A stretch of 64,000 nt of DNA from positions 969,001 through 1,033,000 of the forward strand of contig NZ_CP014227.1 of assembly GCF_001553545.1 (NCBI RefSeq). The letters run 5' to 3'. Positions 24,957-34,157 of this stretch are shown here, one piece after another. The stretch comes from Capnocytophaga haemolytica. Its GTDB lineage: Bacteria > Bacteroidota > Bacteroidia > Flavobacteriales > Flavobacteriaceae. The notes under the pieces are model-generated. The model worked only from the letters and a program-made list of their open reading frames with translations. It was not told where the DNA came from and made no database searches. Numbering within the stretch: position 1 is the first letter of the stretch; each line of letters opens with the position of its first letter. The position numbers and the translations under genes are program-made.

Positions 24957-27252
24957 CGTATTTCGCACGCAGTTTTTTAGCGGTGGCTACCATTGCGTGG
25001 AGGGCAGCTTTGGTTTCCTCCCAATGGCGCGTTTTGAGCCCGCAGTCAGGGTTTACCCACAGTTGTTCCTTTGGTATCACCTTGATAGCCTTTTCCATCA
25101 GTGCAGTCATCTCTTCTTCGGACGGCACACGAGGCGAGTGGATGTCGTACACCCCTGGGCCGATCTCGTTAGGGTATTTGAATTCACCAAATACGTCTAA
25201 CAGCTCCATTTGTGAGCGCGAGCATTCGATGGTGATCACATCAGCGTCCATAGCAGCGATGGCTTCAATCATATCGTTGAACTCAGAGTAGCACATATGG
25301 GTGTGTATCTGCGTCTTATCTTCAACACCTGAGGCGGCTATGCGGAAGGCTTTGATTGCCCAATCGAAATAGGCTGCCCATTCGGCTTTACGCAGTGGAA
25401 GCCCTTCGCGAATAGCAGGCTCATCGATTTGAATAACTTTAATACCTGCGCGCTCTAAATCGACTACCTCATCGCGGATAGCCAATGCGATCTGCAAGCA
25501 AGTCTCTGAGCGCGGTTGATCATCGCGCACAAACGACCATTGCAAGATGGTTACAGGTCCTGTGAGCATTCCTTTTACGGGGCGATTCGTCAGTGATTGA
25601 GCGTACTTACTCCAACGCACGGTCATTGCCGCACGGCGTGATATGTCACCAAAGATAATTGGTGGCTTCACACAGCGCGAGCCATAGCTTTGCACCCAAC
25701 CGAATTTAGTGAAAGTATAACCCTTGAGCAGTTCGCCAAAGTATTCCACCATATCGTTGCGCTCAAACTCGCCGTGTACCAGCACGTCTATATCTGTGGA
25801 CTCTTGAAAGCGTATTGACTCCTCAATCTCTTGCTCTAAGAGCTCATCATACTCAGCCTGCGTGAGGTCGCCTTTCTTAAAGCGAGCACGCCACGAGCGC
25901 ACTTCTGTCGTCTGTGGGAAGGAACCGATAGTAGTCGTCGGGAAGAGCGGCAACCCTAAGGCTGCGTGCTGTGCGAGCTTGCGCTTACTGAAAGGGCTCT
26001 TGCGTTGGTCATCACCCTCAGCGATATTCTTCACACGCTCTTTTACCGCCTTATCGTGGATAAGGGTCGAGGTGCGACGAGCAGCCGCAGCGCGTTTGTT
26101 CTCTTCGTATGAGGCAGCCTCCTCAGCATTAGGGTTGTCGAATGCCAGTACGGTGAGCAGCTGTACTTCCTTTACTTTCTGTTTAGCGAAGGCAAGCCAT
26201 TGCTTGATCTCTAGGGTAAGCACCTTCTCGTTGTTTTCAAGCTCTAAGTTGCAAGGCGAGTGCAGCAGTGAGCACGAGGTACCTACGTAGATACGATCCA
26301 TACCAATCTTAGCTTCTGCTTTATCAATAAGGGCTACAGATGCCTCTAAGTCGTTTTTCCAAACGTTGCGCCCATCTACCAATCCCAAAGAGAGTTTCTT
26401 ATGAGGAGGTAGCAATTCCAGCACGAGGTCGAGTTGCTGAGGGGCACGCACCAAGTCGATGTGCAGTACTTGCAATGGCAATGAGAGTGTCAAGTTGAGG
26501 TTGTCGCCCAAGCCTCCGAAATAGGTGGTGAGGATAAACTCCGTGTTGGGGAACTTCGCCGCAATCGCCTCATAAGTAGTGCGATAAATAGAGGCAGCAC
26601 GCTCGGGCAAGTCAAGCACCAAGTAAGGCTCATCGATCTGAATAGTCTTAGCACCCGCCTTCACCAAACTCTCGATAATCTCAATATATACAGGCAGCAG
26701 ACGCTCAGCCAAGTCCAGACGGCTGAACCCAGCTTCTTTCTCCTTACCCAAAAGCAGGTAAGTAAGTATCCCAATAAGTACGGGCTTGGTCTCTACGCCA
26801 TTAGCTTTTGCCAACTGATATTCCTCTAAAGGCTTGTTGTGTGCAAGTTTAAACTGCTGATTTTTAGTAAACTCAGGAACGATGTAGTGATAATTCGTAT
26901 CGAACCATTTGGTCATTTCCATAGCCGTAACGTCGATACCATCCTTCTGATAGCCACGAGCCATCGCAAAGTAGCGTTCAAGTGCTGAAAGCTTGCTCAC
27001 TGAGGCAAAACGCTCTGGTATAGCATTAACAGTAAACGAAAAGTCGAGCATCTGGTCATAATACGAGAAGTCATTCGAAGAAATGAGCTCTACCCCAGCC
27101 TCTTGCTGCAATTTCCAATTGTGAATGCGGATTTTATTTGCTTCCGCTACTAAGTCCTCTTGTGAGATCTTGCCTTCCCAATAAGCCTCATTGGCTTTTT
27201 TCAGTTCGCGCTTCTCACCAATACGTGGATAACCTAAAACGTTTGATTTCAT
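24949..27252 (-). CDS. metE: cobalamin-independent methionine synthase
   Basis: Transfers methyl from 5-methyl-THF(Glu) to homocysteine using zinc. 767 residues from MKSNVLGYPRIGEKRELK; the frame extends 15 codons upstream, but the conserved start and the position of the promoter argue for 27252. Two beta/alpha barrels are visible. The zinc ligands are in the C-terminal one: His and Cys of THMCYSEFND, and Cys of WVNPDCGLKTRHWEE. It completes the methionine pathway with metF and metB. The TAG stop comes from a heptad repeat array. Confidence 0.96.
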   Translation of the reverse strand: MKSNVLGYPRIGEKRELKKANEAYWEGKISQEDLVAEANKIRIHNWKLQQEAGVELISSNDFSYYDQMLDFSFTVNAIPERFASVSKLSALERYFAMARGYQKDGIDVTAMEMTKWFDTNYHYIVPEFTKNQQFKLAHNKPLEEYQLAKANGVETKPVLIGILTYLLLGKEKEAGFSRLDLAERLLPVYIEIIESLVKAGAKTIQIDEPYLVLDLPERAASIYRTTYEAIAAKFPNTEFILTTYFGGLGDNLNLTLSLPLQVLHIDLVRAPQQLDLVLELLPPHKKLSLGLVDGRNVWKNDLEASVALIDKAEAKIGMDRIYVGTSCSLLHSPCNLELENNEKVLTLEIKQWLAFAKQKVKEVQLLTVLAFDNPNAEEAASYEENKRAAAARRTSTLIHDKAVKERVKNIAEGDDQRKSPFSKRKLAQHAALGLPLFPTTTIGSFPQTTEVRSWRARFKKGDLTQAEYDELLEQEIEESIRFQESTDIDVLVHGEFERNDMVEYFGELLKGYTFTKFGWVQSYGSRCVKPPIIFGDISRRAAMTVRWSKYAQSLTNRPVKGMLTGPVTILQWSFVRDDQPRSETCLQIALAIRDEVVDLERAGIKVIQIDEPAIREGLPLRKAEWAAYFDWAIKAFRIAASGVEDKTQIHTHMCYSEFNDMIEAIAAMDADVITIECSRSQMELLDVFGEFKYPNEIGPGVYDIHSPRVPSEEEMTALMEKAIKVIPKEQLWVNPDCGLKTRHWEETKAALHAMVATAKKLRAKYGK

Positions 27253-27312
27253 ACGGTAATTTTTATTTTTCTTTTTAGTTAGGAGCGTGATGCTCATTTG
27301 TCAATCTGGCGG

Positions 27313-27343
27313 CAAAGGTACAAAAAGGATTCTTAACTACCAA
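27313..27343 (-). promoter_or_regulatory. promoter of metE
   Basis: Minus strand TTG (27343-27341), 20-base spacer, TACCTTTG (27320-27313), giving a leader of about 55 bases. Confidence 0.75.
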
Positions 27344-27543
27344 ATATTTTAGCAAAAAAAGTTTTTAATTTTATATTTTTAATATAATTTTATAATAGTT
27401 AAAGGTTTTAAAGATGGAAAAATATAGTAGGGTAGGGGTAGTGCTAAACTCCTTTTTTTAGAGCAATACAGCCATTATGATTTTCTTTATAGGATAGAGT
27501 TAGGTATTTTTTTGCTAAGACGTTTTTCAAGGTGAGTTTTAAT

Positions 27544-27576
27544 ACGGTTCCAGAACGGTTCCAGAACGGATTGTGT
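27544..27576 (+). repeat. 11-bp-period ACGG array
   Basis: acggttccaga twice, then acggattgtgt; ACGG starts at 27544, 27555 and 27566. Confidence 0.85.
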
Positions 27577-27607
27577 GCTGATGGTTTGTTAGTAAAAATT
27601 GTTTGTG

Positions 27608-27643
27608 TTGGTTTTTCTATTTCCTAAAAAAGTATTATCTTTG
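27608..27643 (+). promoter_or_regulatory. promoter of the sialidase gene
   Basis: TATCTTTG at 27636-27643 with TTG at 27608-27610; the 25-base spacer is longer than usual. It excludes the longer open frame starting at 27599. Confidence 0.55.
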
Positions 27644-27670
27644 CCAAAAATTAGTAATCATAGTAGTATA

Positions 27671-29221
27671 ATGAAAACATACTTCCTCATCACAATGCTG
27701 CTGCTCAGCAGCTTGAGCTTCGCCCAAGGGCGCTTTACTCAGCCGCAAATGCCGCTGAGCACCGAGCAAGAGAACCTCTTGGCGAGTTTTTCCTTGCCCG
27801 TAAAACAGGGTGCTGAGATCACTGCCCTCAGTCTCACTCTGCAAGATAGCCATCATAGTTTGGGCATCAGTCACCTCTCGGTGTATGTGAGCGAAAGCGA
27901 TCAGCGGCAAGGGGCTACCCTCTACGCTCAAAGTATTGACGTAAAGCATCATACAGAGCTCAAAGGCAGATATACGCCACACGGCAAACAGCTCTTCGTA
28001 TGGCTCACCGCCAAAACTGTTGAGCAGCCCGACCTACTGGCTACTCTCTACCTGAAAAGCATCAAAGTACATACCACCAAAGGTGCTTACACATTGAAAA
28101 ACAGTGGGAAAACAGCTCAGCGATACGCTATCACGCTCCGCCAAAGGAAGCAAGACGGCATTGAGTGCTACCGCATCCCTGGGCTGGTAACTACCCCTAA
28201 GGGAACCCTCATCGGTGTATACGATAACCGCTACAACAACTGCAAAGATCTACAAGAGGATATCAACATCGGAATGAGCCGCAGCACCGACGGCGGGCAG
28301 ACTTGGGGACCTATGAAGGAAATAATGGATATGGGCACTTGGGGGAACCTCCCTCAGCAGCTCAATGGCATTGGCGACCCTGCTGTGCTGGTGGACGAGC
28401 AAACGGGCACGCTGTACGTGATGGCACTCTGGCAACACGGTCTCACTAAGGATGATACGAGCTGGTGGGGCTCAAAACCAGGGATGACCCCTAACGAGAC
28501 CGCCCAAGTGATGCTCACCAAAAGCACTGATGACGGACTTACGTGGAGCACCCCTACGAACATCACTGAGCAAATCAAAAAACCTGAGTGGTACCTCCTC
28601 TTCCAAGGACCAGGGCGTGGCATCACTATGGCTGACGGCACGCTTGTATTCGCAGGTCAGTTCAGGGACGCACAGCAAGTGCCGCACTCGACGATCATCT
28701 ACAGCACTGACCACGGTGAGCATTGGCAGATAGGTACTGGGGCAAAAACCAATACCACTGAGGCACAAGTGGTTCAGCTACCTGATGGCAGCCTGATGCT
28801 CAATATGCGCGACGACCGCAACCGTCATAACTTTGAGCTCTCGGACAACCTCCACGGTCGCTCGGTGTACACTACGCGTGATATGGGTAAGACTTGGAGT
28901 GAGCACCCTACCTCGCGCAAAGCTTTGGTGGAACCTAACTGTATGGCAAGCCTGATTGCCTACACAAGCCCTAAAGGGAAGCACTACTTGTTCTTCTCCA
29001 ACCCTGCCGATGCCCAAAAGCGTATCCACCTGACTATAAAAGCCAGTGCCGACAACGGGCTTACCTGGGATAAGCTCCCTCAGAAGATGCTCTATGAAGG
29101 TGACACTATGGGCTACTCGTGTATGACCCTGATTGAGGGTAAATACATAGGCATACTCTACGAAGGCGCTGCTGGTGAGCTCTACTTTCAAAAGATCCCT
29201 ATCAGTGATTTTATAAAGTAA
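27671..29221 (+). CDS. secreted exo-alpha-sialidase (GH33)
   Basis: Releases terminal sialic acid from host glycans. The 516-residue protein has a signal peptide (MKTYFLITMLLLSSLSFAQ), an N-terminal beta-sandwich region (about 25-150) and the six-bladed propeller after it. YRIPGLV (about 167) carries the first Arg of the catalytic triad. Asp-boxes are visible: SRSTDGGQTW, TKSTDDGLTW, YSTDHGEHW, TTRDMGKTW and KASADNGLTW. There is no T9SS C-terminal domain and no lipobox, so the product is probably periplasmic or exported otherwise. The start is set by the signal peptide and the promoter at 27636. Confidence 0.93.
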   Translation: MKTYFLITMLLLSSLSFAQGRFTQPQMPLSTEQENLLASFSLPVKQGAEITALSLTLQDSHHSLGISHLSVYVSESDQRQGATLYAQSIDVKHHTELKGRYTPHGKQLFVWLTAKTVEQPDLLATLYLKSIKVHTTKGAYTLKNSGKTAQRYAITLRQRKQDGIECYRIPGLVTTPKGTLIGVYDNRYNNCKDLQEDINIGMSRSTDGGQTWGPMKEIMDMGTWGNLPQQLNGIGDPAVLVDEQTGTLYVMALWQHGLTKDDTSWWGSKPGMTPNETAQVMLTKSTDDGLTWSTPTNITEQIKKPEWYLLFQGPGRGITMADGTLVFAGQFRDAQQVPHSTIIYSTDHGEHWQIGTGAKTNTTEAQVVQLPDGSLMLNMRDDRNRHNFELSDNLHGRSVYTTRDMGKTWSEHPTSRKALVEPNCMASLIAYTSPKGKHYLFFSNPADAQKRIHLTIKASADNGLTWDKLPQKMLYEGDTMGYSCMTLIEGKYIGILYEGAAGELYFQKIPISDFIK

Positions 29222-29240
29222 AAATCATTTTTTAAGCAAT

Positions 29241-29275
29241 TTGTTACCCCTATATCAAAAAACATCGTACTTTTG
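29241..29275 (+). promoter_or_regulatory. promoter of the DUF5723-like gene
   Basis: TTG 29241-29243 and TACTTTTG 29268-29275 with a 24-base spacer, 30 bases before the ATG. Confidence 0.6.
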
Positions 29276-29305
29276 CCGCCTAATTTCAACTAACAATTTT
29301 CAACA

Positions 29306-30691
29306 ATGAAAAAAATCATCTTCTTAGCATTTGCTTTCAGTGGGTTATATGCCGAAGCACAGCAATCCTTTGCAGGCGTAAGGGAAAGTAACTTTGCAGG
29401 CGTATACCAAGTAACTGCCAACCCAGCCTATATGGGGAGCAACAAACGCCTGTGGGATGTGAACATCCTCTCGGTCAATGGCGACTTCAACAACAACTCC
29501 ATCCCTCTGACCACCGACCTGAACAAGAGCTTCAACGACTACACCCGCGCTGATCAACAGAACGCCTTCCTAAAGCTCAACGAGCTCGATGCCAAGGTAA
29601 ACGTGGACGTATTAGGACCTTCGTTCTTCTTGCGTGTAGCCAATAACCACTCGGTAGGGATTTTCTCGCGTATACGCGTTCTCGGCAATGTGAAGGACAT
29701 CAACCCTAAGCTCCTTCAATCGATGCTTTACGATTATAACAAAATCGACCTCCAAAAGCCTTACGAGATAGATATCAACAACCAAGAAGTGATTGCCAAC
29801 GCTTTCTCAGAGATAGGACTCTCGTGGGCTGGTGAGCTCTATTTCAGTGAAAACAGCGTAGTGAAAGCAGGGGCAAGCATCAAGATCGTACGGGGAGCAG
29901 GCAACCTCTATGCAGGCTTCCACGACTTTAACGGTACAGCCACCTTGCGCCCTGACCCTGTAAATCAAAAAGTGTATTTAGATATCAACTCCGCAGGAGG
30001 TACCTTCGAAGTGCTCAATGGGGGCACCGACTTCATTGAGGATTTCAATGCCAACAAGCTATTCCGCTCTGAAGCCACCACTGTAGGACTGGACTTGGGT
30101 GCTATCTACGAATGGCGTAGAGAAGGCTGCCCTACCTGCCACAACCTGCCTTATGACCTGCGCATCGGTGTATCGCTGATGGATATAGGGCGCATCAGCT
30201 ACAACGCCAATAACGAATCCTACCGCTACACGCTGCCCAATCAGCAGATTTCGATTGACTTGGATGAACTTTCGCAGGATGAACTGACAAAGGCTATCGG
30301 CAACCGACCTAAGGGGGTTCGTGGCAAACTCAAATCATCGTTGCCTACTACCTTCAATGCCAGTGTTGATTACCGCATCGTCAATGGCTTCTACGCCAAC
30401 TTCTCCTCACAATTCAACCTTGCAGGCAAGAAGAGTGAGGTTTACAGTGCTGTTTACGCCAATGAGTTCACCCTTACACCTCGCTTTGACAGTAACTCCT
30501 TTGGGGCTTATCTGCCTATTTCGTACAATGAGATGTCCAAGGCACACGTGGGCTTAGCCCTGCGCTTAGGTCCACTCACTTTAGGCTCAAGCACCTTGCT
30601 GAGCAACGCCTTTGGCAAAGAAGCTAAGGAACTTAACTTCTTCGTCGGACTGCGATTCGGACATATGTCCTTCTACAATAATAACGACTAA
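29306..30691 (+). CDS. DUF5723-like outer-membrane beta-barrel protein
   Basis: A 461-residue protein with signal peptide (MKKIIFLAFAFSGLYAEAQ). Strand-turn patterns and aromatic ends are typical of an outer-membrane barrel (for example DLRIGVSLMDIGRISY, KAHVGLALRLGPLTLGSS, NFFVGLRFGHMSFY). The early segment SNFAGVYQVTANPAYMGSN is the family start I associate with DUF5723; the assignment is from memory. Function unknown; related proteins accompany surface and gliding components. It has its own promoter and a terminator. Confidence 0.75.
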   Translation: MKKIIFLAFAFSGLYAEAQQSFAGVRESNFAGVYQVTANPAYMGSNKRLWDVNILSVNGDFNNNSIPLTTDLNKSFNDYTRADQQNAFLKLNELDAKVNVDVLGPSFFLRVANNHSVGIFSRIRVLGNVKDINPKLLQSMLYDYNKIDLQKPYEIDINNQEVIANAFSEIGLSWAGELYFSENSVVKAGASIKIVRGAGNLYAGFHDFNGTATLRPDPVNQKVYLDINSAGGTFEVLNGGTDFIEDFNANKLFRSEATTVGLDLGAIYEWRREGCPTCHNLPYDLRIGVSLMDIGRISYNANNESYRYTLPNQQISIDLDELSQDELTKAIGNRPKGVRGKLKSSLPTTFNASVDYRIVNGFYANFSSQFNLAGKKSEVYSAVYANEFTLTPRFDSNSFGAYLPISYNEMSKAHVGLALRLGPLTLGSSTLLSNAFGKEAKELNFFVGLRFGHMSFYNNND

Positions 30692-30713
30692 CGTTTTTTT
30701 TCATAAATTGCCT

Positions 30714-30745
30714 AAAAGCTGCCTTTTTACGGGGCAGCTTTTTAG
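30714..30745 (+). terminator. terminator after the DUF5723-like gene
   Basis: Stem aaaagctgcc / ggcagctttt followed by T-rich sequence. Confidence 0.85.
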
Positions 30746-30842
30746 TTTTTTGTACTATCAACGTACTTTATTGGTTACCACCCTACGACTGGCACGGTAT
30801 TTGTGAAGGAGGTAAGTAGATAACCTTTTTATAGTTTTCACA

Positions 30843-33800
30843 ATGATAAAGTTTCAGTATATTTTTCAGTGCGTGCTCGCCCTGCTTTGCTTTGGGGTGC
30901 AAGCACAAAAGTCTGTACTGCCTACCGTAAAGGTGCAGAACGAGACCAATGCCAAGCCGATGCAGCTCCAAGAGCTCTCGGTGGACATCCTCGTGATGGG
31001 GCAGACTGCCCTCACTACGCTGGATATGACCTTCTACAACCCCAACAGCCGTGTGATGGAAGGTGAGTTTGAGTTTCCTCTCTCTGACGGACAAGAAGTA
31101 TCGCGCTTTGCCTTGGACATCAATGGCAAGCTGCGCGAGGGCGTAGTGGTGGATAAGGCTGAAGGACGCAAAGCCTTTGAGGAGATCGTCCGTCGTGGTG
31201 TAGACCCAGGGCTACTCGAGAAGACCGAGGGGAACAACTTTCGTGCGCGCGTCTACCCTATGCCTGCGCAAGGCTCACGCCGCATTGTTATCGCCTTTGA
31301 GCAAGAACTCGGCAGTAAAGACGGCGAGGATTACTACTTCCTGCCCATCGCTGAAGGAGTGCACTTAAAGAAGTTCAGCCTCCGCACCGAAGTGATCTCC
31401 CGCTTGGTAAAAGCCGACATCAAGAACTCACTTTCCCTTGACTTTAAGCAGTCGCGCAGCAGCCTCATCAGCGAAGTGAGCAAAACAGACTTCAAATTAG
31501 ACAAGAATATCGCTCTACGCTTTCCCAAGGTAGAAAAGCCGCAGCTGCTCACCGCTACCGAAGGAGGAACGACCTACTTCTACGGCAATATCAGCCCCAC
31601 CTCACAAAAGGTAGCTATCCGCCCCGTCCCTAAGCGCATTGGTATCCTTTGGGACAACTCCTCATCAGCACAACGCCGCGACCTAAAGAAGGAGTTTGCC
31701 TTGTTAGAGGCTTATTTTAAAGAGCTAAAGAACGTAAGCGTCGAGCTGACCACCTTCAACATACGCACCTCAACGCCCAAAATCTTTGAGGTGAAGGACG
31801 GCAATTGGGCAGCCCTCAAAGCCCATCTGGAAGCCCTCACTTATGATGGTGCTACCGATGGCAATGCGATGCAGTTCAACCCTAAGAACGACCAGACGCT
31901 GCTCTTCACCGATGCTATCTTTAACTTTGGTAGCAAGGAGTTCAACCTCTCAGAGGTAGTAAAAAGCCTTAAAAGCCCTGTGGATGTGGTCAATTCAAGC
32001 GTTATAGCTGCTACGGACAAGATGCGCTACCTGAGCGCCTCCACAGGCGGCAGCTTCGTCAATCTCGCTACTGAGGAAACCTCTGAAGCCGTCAAAGCCT
32101 TATTATCGCAGCCTTACCACTTCTTAGGATATACCGTAAAGAGCGGCAAAGTAGCCAATGTCTACCCCGAGAAAGGCGCCCCTGTAGCTGCGCACTTCAC
32201 CTTTGCGGGTGAGCTCCTCACCGATGAGGCTACCTTAGTGCTCAGCTTTGGCTATAACCACAAAACCCTTGAAACGACAGAAGTAACGCTCAAAAAAGCA
32301 GCTCTTGAAGCCGAAAGTCCACAACTGAGGGCACTCTTACGTCGCGTATGGGCTGAGAAGAAAATAGCCCAGCTACGCCTTGAAGGTACCGATAGCAAGA
32401 AGATTGACGAGGTAGGGCGCGCTTATGGTATCGTTACTGAGGGCAACTCGCTCATCGTCTTAGAGACTGTGGAGGATTACCTCCGCTATAAGATCGTGCC
32501 TCCTGAAGAACTGCAAAAGGAGTACTATCACCGCCTCGACACGGAAAAGAAGAACAAAGAAGACCGCGAGAAAGAAGTCATCAAGCGTATCATTGGGCTA
32601 TCAAACGAGCAAAGCAGTTGGTGGAATACTACCTTCCCTAAAGAAGGCAGCAAGCCGCAGAAGAAGGAAAATGAAGAGGAAAGAGTAGTAGAAGTAGCAA
32701 TGATGCGAAGTTCAGAAGCCCATAGAGATAGCTCTCACAGCAATATAGCTGTGCGTGGCTCACGTAGCATCACTCCTGAGAGAGAAGAAGCAGCTGAATT
32801 ATCCGAAGTCGTAGTAACGGGAAATGCCCCAAAGAGAGTGCAAGCAATGGTGGGTAGTGTCACAACAGCAAAGAAAAGCAACTCTTCAAAGAAAGTAAAA
32901 AGCAGAAGTAACCGCACACCAGCACCAGCAGTAGTTGAAGATATACAAGTGGTAGATAATGCAAACGTAGCAGATGATGAGGTCTCTGATTTTAACTACT
33001 ACAGAGGAAATGTATACAAGGAAGAAACTTCCAACAAGGCAGGCAAAGTGGTAGTGAGAACTGCCTCAGGAGAAATACAGCTCAACGCCTACAATCCCGA
33101 TACGCCTTACCTGAAAGTGATGGAATACGCCGAGGCAGACAAAGCCCTCGACACCTATCATCGCTTGAAAAAAGAGTATGGCAACACCCCTTCCTTCTAC
33201 GTAGATGTAGCCGACTATTTCTTCAAGAAAGGCAATCGAGAGCAGGCAATATTGGTAATCTCCAACTTAGCCGAACTCGGCTTAGAGGACGCTCAACTGC
33301 TGCGCGTGCTGGGCTATAAACTCAGTGCCTACACCGCTAAGGCAGAGGCAGTGAACACCTTCCGCAAAGTGCTCAAAATACGTGAAGAAGAGCCACAGAG
33401 CTACCGCGACCTCGGCTTAGCCTTAGCTGATAACAAGCAGTACGACGAGGCAGTCAAAACGCTTTATGAGGTGGTAACCCACAATTGGGACAACCGCTTC
33501 TACGACGTGCAGCTGATCGTGATGAACGAAATCAACGACCTCATAATGCGCCACAAGGGTATCAATACCTCCTTTATTGATAAGGCTCTCCTGAAAAAAG
33601 AACCTGTCGATGTGCGAGTAGTGCTCACTTGGGATACTGACAACTCCGATATGGACTTATGGGTGTTCGACCCCGAAGGCGAGAAGTGCTACTACGGGCA
33701 TCGCAACACCTACTTAGGTGGCAAGCTCAGCAACGACATCACCCGCGGCTACGGACCTGAGGAGTTTATGCTCAAGAAAGCCCCCAAAGGCAAATACAAA

Positions 33801-33968
33801 GTGAGCGTAAACTACTACGGCAACCACTCCCAAAAGCAACTGCTACCCGTCAGCCTACGCGTGACCTTCTTCACAGGCTACGGCACCCCTCAAGAGAAAA
33901 AACAAGAAGTAACCCTACGCCTATCCAACAACAAAGACGTGTACGAAGTAGGTATGTTCGAGTTTTAA
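30843..33968 (+). CDS. VIT / von Willebrand A / TPR / DUF2135-like secreted protein
   Basis: A 1041-residue protein with signal peptide (to VQAQ, residue 22). Order: a VIT domain (about 30-150; EGEFEFPLSDGQEVSRFAL, RKAFEEIVRRGVDPGLLE); a vWA-like domain (about 262-420) whose MIDAS reads DNSSS at 269; a charged, AGA-rich disordered linker (about 590-720) that contains AELSEVVVTGNAPKR; TPR-type helices (about 760-900); and a DUF2135-like beta domain (VRVVLTWDTDNSDMDLWVFD, from about 922). VIT/vWA proteins usually mediate metal-dependent adhesion. The EVVVTG segment looks like the start of a TonB receptor plug but has no barrel. Role unknown. Confidence 0.82.
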   Translation: MIKFQYIFQCVLALLCFGVQAQKSVLPTVKVQNETNAKPMQLQELSVDILVMGQTALTTLDMTFYNPNSRVMEGEFEFPLSDGQEVSRFALDINGKLREGVVVDKAEGRKAFEEIVRRGVDPGLLEKTEGNNFRARVYPMPAQGSRRIVIAFEQELGSKDGEDYYFLPIAEGVHLKKFSLRTEVISRLVKADIKNSLSLDFKQSRSSLISEVSKTDFKLDKNIALRFPKVEKPQLLTATEGGTTYFYGNISPTSQKVAIRPVPKRIGILWDNSSSAQRRDLKKEFALLEAYFKELKNVSVELTTFNIRTSTPKIFEVKDGNWAALKAHLEALTYDGATDGNAMQFNPKNDQTLLFTDAIFNFGSKEFNLSEVVKSLKSPVDVVNSSVIAATDKMRYLSASTGGSFVNLATEETSEAVKALLSQPYHFLGYTVKSGKVANVYPEKGAPVAAHFTFAGELLTDEATLVLSFGYNHKTLETTEVTLKKAALEAESPQLRALLRRVWAEKKIAQLRLEGTDSKKIDEVGRAYGIVTEGNSLIVLETVEDYLRYKIVPPEELQKEYYHRLDTEKKNKEDREKEVIKRIIGLSNEQSSWWNTTFPKEGSKPQKKENEEERVVEVAMMRSSEAHRDSSHSNIAVRGSRSITPEREEAAELSEVVVTGNAPKRVQAMVGSVTTAKKSNSSKKVKSRSNRTPAPAVVEDIQVVDNANVADDEVSDFNYYRGNVYKEETSNKAGKVVVRTASGEIQLNAYNPDTPYLKVMEYAEADKALDTYHRLKKEYGNTPSFYVDVADYFFKKGNREQAILVISNLAELGLEDAQLLRVLGYKLSAYTAKAEAVNTFRKVLKIREEEPQSYRDLGLALADNKQYDEAVKTLYEVVTHNWDNRFYDVQLIVMNEINDLIMRHKGINTSFIDKALLKKEPVDVRVVLTWDTDNSDMDLWVFDPEGEKCYYGHRNTYLGGKLSNDITRGYGPEEFMLKKAPKGKYKVSVNYYGNHSQKQLLPVSLRVTFFTGYGTPQEKKQEVTLRLSNNKDVYEVGMFEF

Positions 33969-33975
33969 ATCACAA

Positions 33976-34008
33976 ACGGATCTGTAACGGATCCACAACG
34001 GTTAAAAA
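33976..34008 (+). repeat. 11-bp-period AACGG array
   Basis: acggatctgta, acggatccaca, acggtt...: ACGG starts at 33976, 33987 and 33998, right after the VIT-protein stop and touching the following terminator. Confidence 0.85.
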
Positions 34009-34038
34009 GGCTGTGAACACACGCTCACAGCCTTTTTT
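34004..34038 (+). terminator. terminator after the VIT/vWA gene
   Basis: Stem aaaaaggctgtga / tcacagccttttt, loop of 8, then T run. Confidence 0.9.
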
Positions 34039-34107
34039 AATCCCTTAGTGAAATGTTAAAAAAACATTTTTTTCAGCAAGTAGTGCTTTTATGTAAAATA
34101 AAATAAC

Positions 34108-34115
34108 TACTTTTG
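34108..34115 (+). promoter_or_regulatory. -7 element for the collagen-like lipoprotein
   Basis: TACTTTTG followed by CCGCG, 43 bases before the chosen ATG; no clear TTG upstream. Confidence 0.55.
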
Positions 34116-34157
34116 CCGCGTTTTTTTAATAACCAATCATTAATATCAGTATTGTAT

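Larger units (their letters stand above)
27253..27670. other. metE / sialidase divergent intergenic region
   Basis: About 420 bases. It holds the metE promoter and leader with a small hairpin (gagc-atcac-gctc near 27280-27292), a three-unit 11-bp array at 27544-27576, and the sialidase promoter. The AT-rich middle (27345-27540) shows nothing recognisable. Confidence 0.65.

Noticed and set aside
27599..27670. Longer N-terminus of the sialidase
   Set aside because: It overlaps the TATCTTTG promoter element, and the signal peptide begins at 27671.
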